Positions 60,909 through 64,000 of a DNA stretch of 64,000 nucleotides are shown piece after piece. The translations under genes were made by a program, and so were the position numbers. Location: contig NZ_CP051677.1 in assembly GCF_012849055.1 (NCBI RefSeq), positions 3,301,001-3,365,000 on the forward strand. The letters are read 5' to 3'. Numbering within the stretch: position 1 is the first letter of the stretch; every line of letters starts with the position of its first letter. The stretch is from Spirosoma rhododendri. Its GTDB lineage: Bacteria; Bacteroidota; Bacteroidia; Cytophagales; Spirosomataceae. Under the pieces are notes generated by a model, which searched no databases, was not told the DNA's origin, and worked only from the letters and a program-made list of their open reading frames with translations.

Positions 60909-61844
60909 ATGGAGTTGACCATTGTGATTCCCGTTTACAACAGTGAAAAAACCATTAGCCCGCTGGTTGAACGGCTGCACGATTGCCTGTCGGCGCTTCT
61001 CTTTGAGGTCATTCTCGTCAACGACGGCAGTGCCGACCAATCGGGGCTGGTCATCGATCAGCTGGCCGATCGGTACCCCACGGTGCGGGCTATCAGTCTG
61101 CGTCGAAATTTCGGGGAGTTCAACGCCGTATTGTGCGGACTGAGCTATGCGCGTGGGCAGTTTACGGCGATCATCGACGACGATTTTCAAAATCCTCCCG
61201 AAGCTATTTTAACCTTACTCGGTGCGGCACAGGCGGGTCAGTACGATGTCGTCTACAGCCGGTACGCGACGAAGCAGCACCATTGGTTCCGTAACCTGGG
61301 CAGTCAGCTGGTTAACGCCCTGACGACGGCGTCGCTGGGTAAGCCGCGCGATCTGTACCTGTCGAGTTTTAAGCTGATCCGGCGCGAGGTGGTGGCGGAA
61401 ATTGTGCGCTATCAGGGGCCATACCCGTATATCGACGGGCTGATTTTCCGGGTTACGCGCCACGTGACGAGCGTTGAGGTGCCACACCTTGCTCGTTCCG
61501 AAGGCCAGTCGGGCTACACGGCCCGCAAGCTGATCGGGCTGTTTCTCAACGTGTTTATCGGGTATTCGCTCTGGCCCGTTCGCCTGTTTACCGGGCTGGG
61601 GCTGGGCATACTGCTGCTGGCTGGCCTGTCGGGGCTGGGGCTGCTCATCGCGGGGCTGGCCGGAGGGGCCGGTATTGCTGGCTGGCTGGTCGTGAGCTGG
61701 CTGATCGTGTTTGGTTTGGGTATACAGCTGGTGTTTCTGGGTGTGCTGGGCGAATACCTCGGTAAGCTGTTTATGAGTCAGAGTGGCCTGCCCGCTTTCG
61801 TTGTTCGATCGAATAAAGCAGGAAAAACGCTGCAACAGCTATGA
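60909..61844 (+). CDS. Glycosyltransferase family 2, polyprenyl-phosphate sugar transferase type
   Basis: A protein of 311 residues of the DPM1/GtrB type. The GT-A domain shows TIVIPVYNSEKTISPLVERL, the metal-binding region IDDDFQNPPEAIL and SSFKLIRREVV. Two C-terminal helices (about 230-290) anchor it in the membrane. Such enzymes transfer a sugar to undecaprenyl or dolichyl phosphate. It overlaps the methyltransferase gene by 4 bp. Confidence 0.88.
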   Translation: MELTIVIPVYNSEKTISPLVERLHDCLSALLFEVILVNDGSADQSGLVIDQLADRYPTVRAISLRRNFGEFNAVLCGLSYARGQFTAIIDDDFQNPPEAILTLLGAAQAGQYDVVYSRYATKQHHWFRNLGSQLVNALTTASLGKPRDLYLSSFKLIRREVVAEIVRYQGPYPYIDGLIFRVTRHVTSVEVPHLARSEGQSGYTARKLIGLFLNVFIGYSLWPVRLFTGLGLGILLLAGLSGLGLLIAGLAGGAGIAGWLVVSWLIVFGLGIQLVFLGVLGEYLGKLFMSQSGLPAFVVRSNKAGKTLQQL

Positions 61845-62608
61845 TTGGCCTGACGGACGAGTACGAGAAAATGTTTCAGGTCGAGCGAAAGCTGTGGTGG
61901 TACCGACAGCTGCACGAGCGGGTAGCGGATGTGCTAATCCGCCGGTTTGGCAACAGACGGGACATTCGTATTCTCGACGCGGGCTGCGGCACGGGCGGGC
62001 TGCTTAGTTACCTGCACGAACGGGGCTACACCAGCCTGACCGGCATCGACGGCTCGCCCGACGCGGTGGCGTTCTGCCACGAACGGAACCTGAATGTGTC
62101 GCTGATGAATCTGAACGACTTAGCCGGGCAGCCTGCGGCCAATCTGTACGATGCCGTCATCTGCAATGATGTGTTCTGCTACATAGCCCCCGCCGGTTTG
62201 CCTTCACTGCTGATTCAGCTCGCCCGTCGGCTGGAGCCGGGTGGGATGTTTATCAGCAACAATAACGCGTTCGACGTATTCCGGGGGCAGCACGATCTGG
62301 CCGTGGGTAGCGAACGCCGATTCGTGCGGGCCGATCTGGAACCGCTCTTTCCCGGTGCCGGGTTGCGGCTGGGTCAGTCGACCTACTGGAGTCTGGTGCT
62401 GTCGGTGCCTATCCTGCTGGTGCGGCTCTGGCAGCGGCTGCAACTGCGGTTGGGACGAACGCCCGACGCGGCCCAATCAGATGTGTACCTGCCAACTCAC
62501 TGGGTCAACGAAACGCTATATCATGTTGCCCGTGTCGAAAACCGGCTGTTGCCCCGAACCCCCTTCGGCAGTTCCTTGTTCCTGACGGGAGAGCGGATTA
62601 CCGGGTAA
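61841..62608 (+). CDS. Class I SAM-dependent methyltransferase
   Basis: A protein of 255 residues. The SAM-binding motif I is ILDAGCGTGGLLSYL, with motif II near LTGIDGSPDAVAFC and YDAVICNDVFCYI as the post-II part. The C-terminal third (LVRLWQRLQLRLGRT) may contact the membrane. It is translationally coupled to the glycosyltransferase and may modify the same glycan or lipid. Confidence 0.88.
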   Translation: MIGLTDEYEKMFQVERKLWWYRQLHERVADVLIRRFGNRRDIRILDAGCGTGGLLSYLHERGYTSLTGIDGSPDAVAFCHERNLNVSLMNLNDLAGQPAANLYDAVICNDVFCYIAPAGLPSLLIQLARRLEPGGMFISNNNAFDVFRGQHDLAVGSERRFVRADLEPLFPGAGLRLGQSTYWSLVLSVPILLVRLWQRLQLRLGRTPDAAQSDVYLPTHWVNETLYHVARVENRLLPRTPFGSSLFLTGERITG

Positions 62609-62709
62609 TAGTACCTCGTTGTCGCCTGATATGCGTCGGCAGACCGGTTCAGGCTGGCAAAGTACCGGACTATCGAACACCAAATCCCGAAAAACTGAAT
62701 ACTGATTTT

Positions 62710-63303
62710 ATGTTTACTGGTATTGTAGAAACCACCGGCACTGTGTCGGGTATTGAAGCAGAAGGAACCAACCTGACCTTTCGGATCGAGTCGACGATCA
62801 GCCCCGAACTAACAATCGATCAGAGTGTTAGCCATAACGGTGTTTGCCTGACGGTGACGAGCGTGGCCGATGGTAGCTATACCGTAACGGCGGTCGATGA
62901 AACGCTGAAAAAAACGAGCCTGGGCCTGCTGAAACCCGGCGATCTGGTGAATCTGGAGCGTTGTATGCCCGCCAATGGCCGCTTCGATGGGCACATCGTG
63001 CAGGGGCACGTCGATCAGACGGGCGTGTGTACCAACGTGCAGGATATGAACGGAAGCTGGCTGTTCGATTTTCAGTACGACCCCGCCGTAGCCGATAACG
63101 TAACGGTCGAGAAAGGGTCGATCTGCATCAACGGCGTCAGCCTGACGGTTTTTAATTCGCAGCCCGATGGTTTTCGGGTCACGATCATCCCGTACACCTA
63201 CGAGCATACCAGTTTCAAGACCCTGAAAGTGGGCGATACGATCAACCTTGAATTCGACATCGTGGGCAAGTACATCAAAAAAATGCTGGCCGGGTATCGC
63301 TGA
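62710..63303 (+). CDS. ribE: Riboflavin synthase alpha chain
   Basis: A protein of 197 residues that forms riboflavin from two lumazine molecules. The two lumazine-binding repeats begin at MFTGIVETTGTV and at FDGHIVQGHVDQTG; the conserved SHNGVCLTV and the second GSICINGVSLTV are visible. RibF, which uses its product, is encoded 56 kb away in this window. Confidence 0.95.
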   Translation: MFTGIVETTGTVSGIEAEGTNLTFRIESTISPELTIDQSVSHNGVCLTVTSVADGSYTVTAVDETLKKTSLGLLKPGDLVNLERCMPANGRFDGHIVQGHVDQTGVCTNVQDMNGSWLFDFQYDPAVADNVTVEKGSICINGVSLTVFNSQPDGFRVTIIPYTYEHTSFKTLKVGDTINLEFDIVGKYIKKMLAGYR

Positions 63304-63378
63304 GCGCGTTGGTTTGTCGTTAGTTTTGAGACACACTACCCCGGCCCACCGGCCGGGATTCACGCACTGGCAACCTGA

Positions 63379-64000
63379 ATGGCTAAAATCAGTACCCGCT
63401 CATTCTTCGATCTTCTGCTCCAGACCGGCATTATCGCGGCCGTGATCGCGGTGCTGTTTCTGGGCTTTTTCTTTGTTTACCTGCCCTACACCACCAACCA
63501 CGGCCAGACCATCACCGTACCCGACGTGTCCAAGCTCAGCGTCGACGAGATGCGGAACATTCTGGACGACCGGAACCTGCGCTATGAAGTAACCGACTGC
63601 ACGTTTGTGGCCGGAGCGCAGCCGCTGACCATAATTGAGCAGTACCCCCGTGCCAACGCCAAAGTAAAGGAAGACCGCAAAATCTACCTGAAAGTCACCA
63701 AGCGCGTGGCACCGATGGTCGCGATGCCTTCGCTGGTTGATATGATTGACCGGAGCGCCGTTCGGATGCTGGAATCGATGGGGCTACAGGAGGGCGACCG
63801 CACCTACGTGCCCGATGTGGCGAAGAACTCGGTACTGCGTCAGTTGTACAATGGCAAGGAAATCGCGGCCGGAACGCCCATTCCGAAAGGCTCCAGAATC
63901 GATCTGGAGATTGGCGACGGGCTGGGTAATACGATGTTCGACATTCCAAACGTTGTAGGGCTACCGCTCGATGAGGCTGAAGCCGCCATTCGGGGGTCAA
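63379..64000 (+). CDS. PASTA-domain membrane protein, 3' end outside window
   Basis: Starts at ATG 63379 (MAKISTRSFFDLLLQTGIIA) and stays open to the right edge, 207 residues so far. Residues about 15-38 form one transmembrane helix, then repeated PASTA domains follow (ITVPDVSKLSVDEMRNIL, VAMPSLVDMIDRSAVRML, FDIPNVVGLPLDEAEAAI). PASTA domains bind peptidoglycan or muropeptides. There is no kinase domain before it, so it is a stand-alone PASTA protein, a type common in Bacteroidota next to rluD or ddl genes. Confidence 0.88.
   Translation, partial: MAKISTRSFFDLLLQTGIIAAVIAVLFLGFFFVYLPYTTNHGQTITVPDVSKLSVDEMRNILDDRNLRYEVTDCTFVAGAQPLTIIEQYPRANAKVKEDRKIYLKVTKRVAPMVAMPSLVDMIDRSAVRMLESMGLQEGDRTYVPDVAKNSVLRQLYNGKEIAAGTPIPKGSRIDLEIGDGLGNTMFDIPNVVGLPLDEAEAAIRGS

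Noticed and set aside
1..64000. CRISPR array or rRNA genes
   Set aside because: No regularly spaced direct repeats of CRISPR type and no rRNA-like sequence seen; the direct words in the intergenic elements are too short and irregular.

Overview
The window reads as one chromosomal piece of a Bacteroidota bacterium, most likely a Cytophagales member close to Spirosoma or Fibrella. The reasons are protein style (DUF3098, DUF6934, a type IX secretion sorting domain, the ftsX-DUF3098-uppP-truB-ribF gene string), several exact TAnnTTTG promoter boxes including one with a correctly spaced -33 TTG, and a fairly high G+C content apart from a small A+T-rich insertion. The species is an inference; no database could be searched.

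Layout. 1-4.5 kb: an ECF sigma factor (cut by the left edge), a membrane anti-sigma-like TPR protein, a small polyproline protein and an exported TPR-CHAT protease. 4.4-9.6 kb (minus strand): a lipoprotein, a DEDDh exonuclease, ribF, truB, uppP, DUF3098 and ftsX. 9.7-16.6 kb (minus): a GH32 fructanase, metF, a PAP2 phosphatase and a frameshifted RecB/AddA-like helicase. 16.7-22.8 kb (minus): a beta-barrel protein and the dispersed histidine genes hisC, hisD and hisG, with a deformylase-like protein, a lipoprotein-sorting-like protein and a VapBC-type toxin-antitoxin pair between them. 23-27.4 kb (minus): small envelope proteins, a dienelactone hydrolase, an SDR, an AraC regulator and a RES-Xre toxin-antitoxin pair with a likely operator. 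27.5-38.1 kb (mostly plus): fumC, a DUF6934 pair followed by decayed duplicated sequence, a DUF2306 protein (minus), a subtilase, an orphan molybdopterin oxidase subunit and a secreted M14 carboxypeptidase. 38-49.4 kb: a beta-barrel protein, mqo, a DUF2279 protein, a DUF4332 protein, the c-di-AMP synthase cdaA, rnz with a STAS protein, purC, a thiolase and a Bat-type TPR/VWA pair. 49.4-53.7 kb: tRNA-Ser and tRNA-Pro, then a small island with a decayed tyrosine recombinase, an A+T-rich orphan gene and a complete IS3-family element. 53.9-60.7 kb: a photosensory cluster (two paralogous PAS histidine kinases around a bacteriophytochrome, a response regulator and a heme oxygenase). 60.9-64 kb: a glycosyltransferase, a methyltransferase, riboflavin synthase and a PASTA-domain protein cut by the right edge.

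Two patterns cut across the window. First, seven genes (helicase, subtilase, molybdopterin oxidase, M14 peptidase, cdaA, VWA protein, phytochrome) are each split by what looks like the loss of one base in a run of 4-8 G or C. The uniform direction suggests a homopolymer-length error in the sequence more than seven real pseudogenes. Second, many gaps between genes are filled, nearly stop codon to start codon, by long imperfect inverted repeats built from short repeated words; the words differ from site to site but the two arms of each site match.

The most interesting systems are the sigma/anti-sigma/TPR-CHAT module at the left end, which recalls the protease-plus-sigma logic of type III-E CRISPR but without CRISPR, and the self-contained phytochrome, response regulator and heme oxygenase operon.
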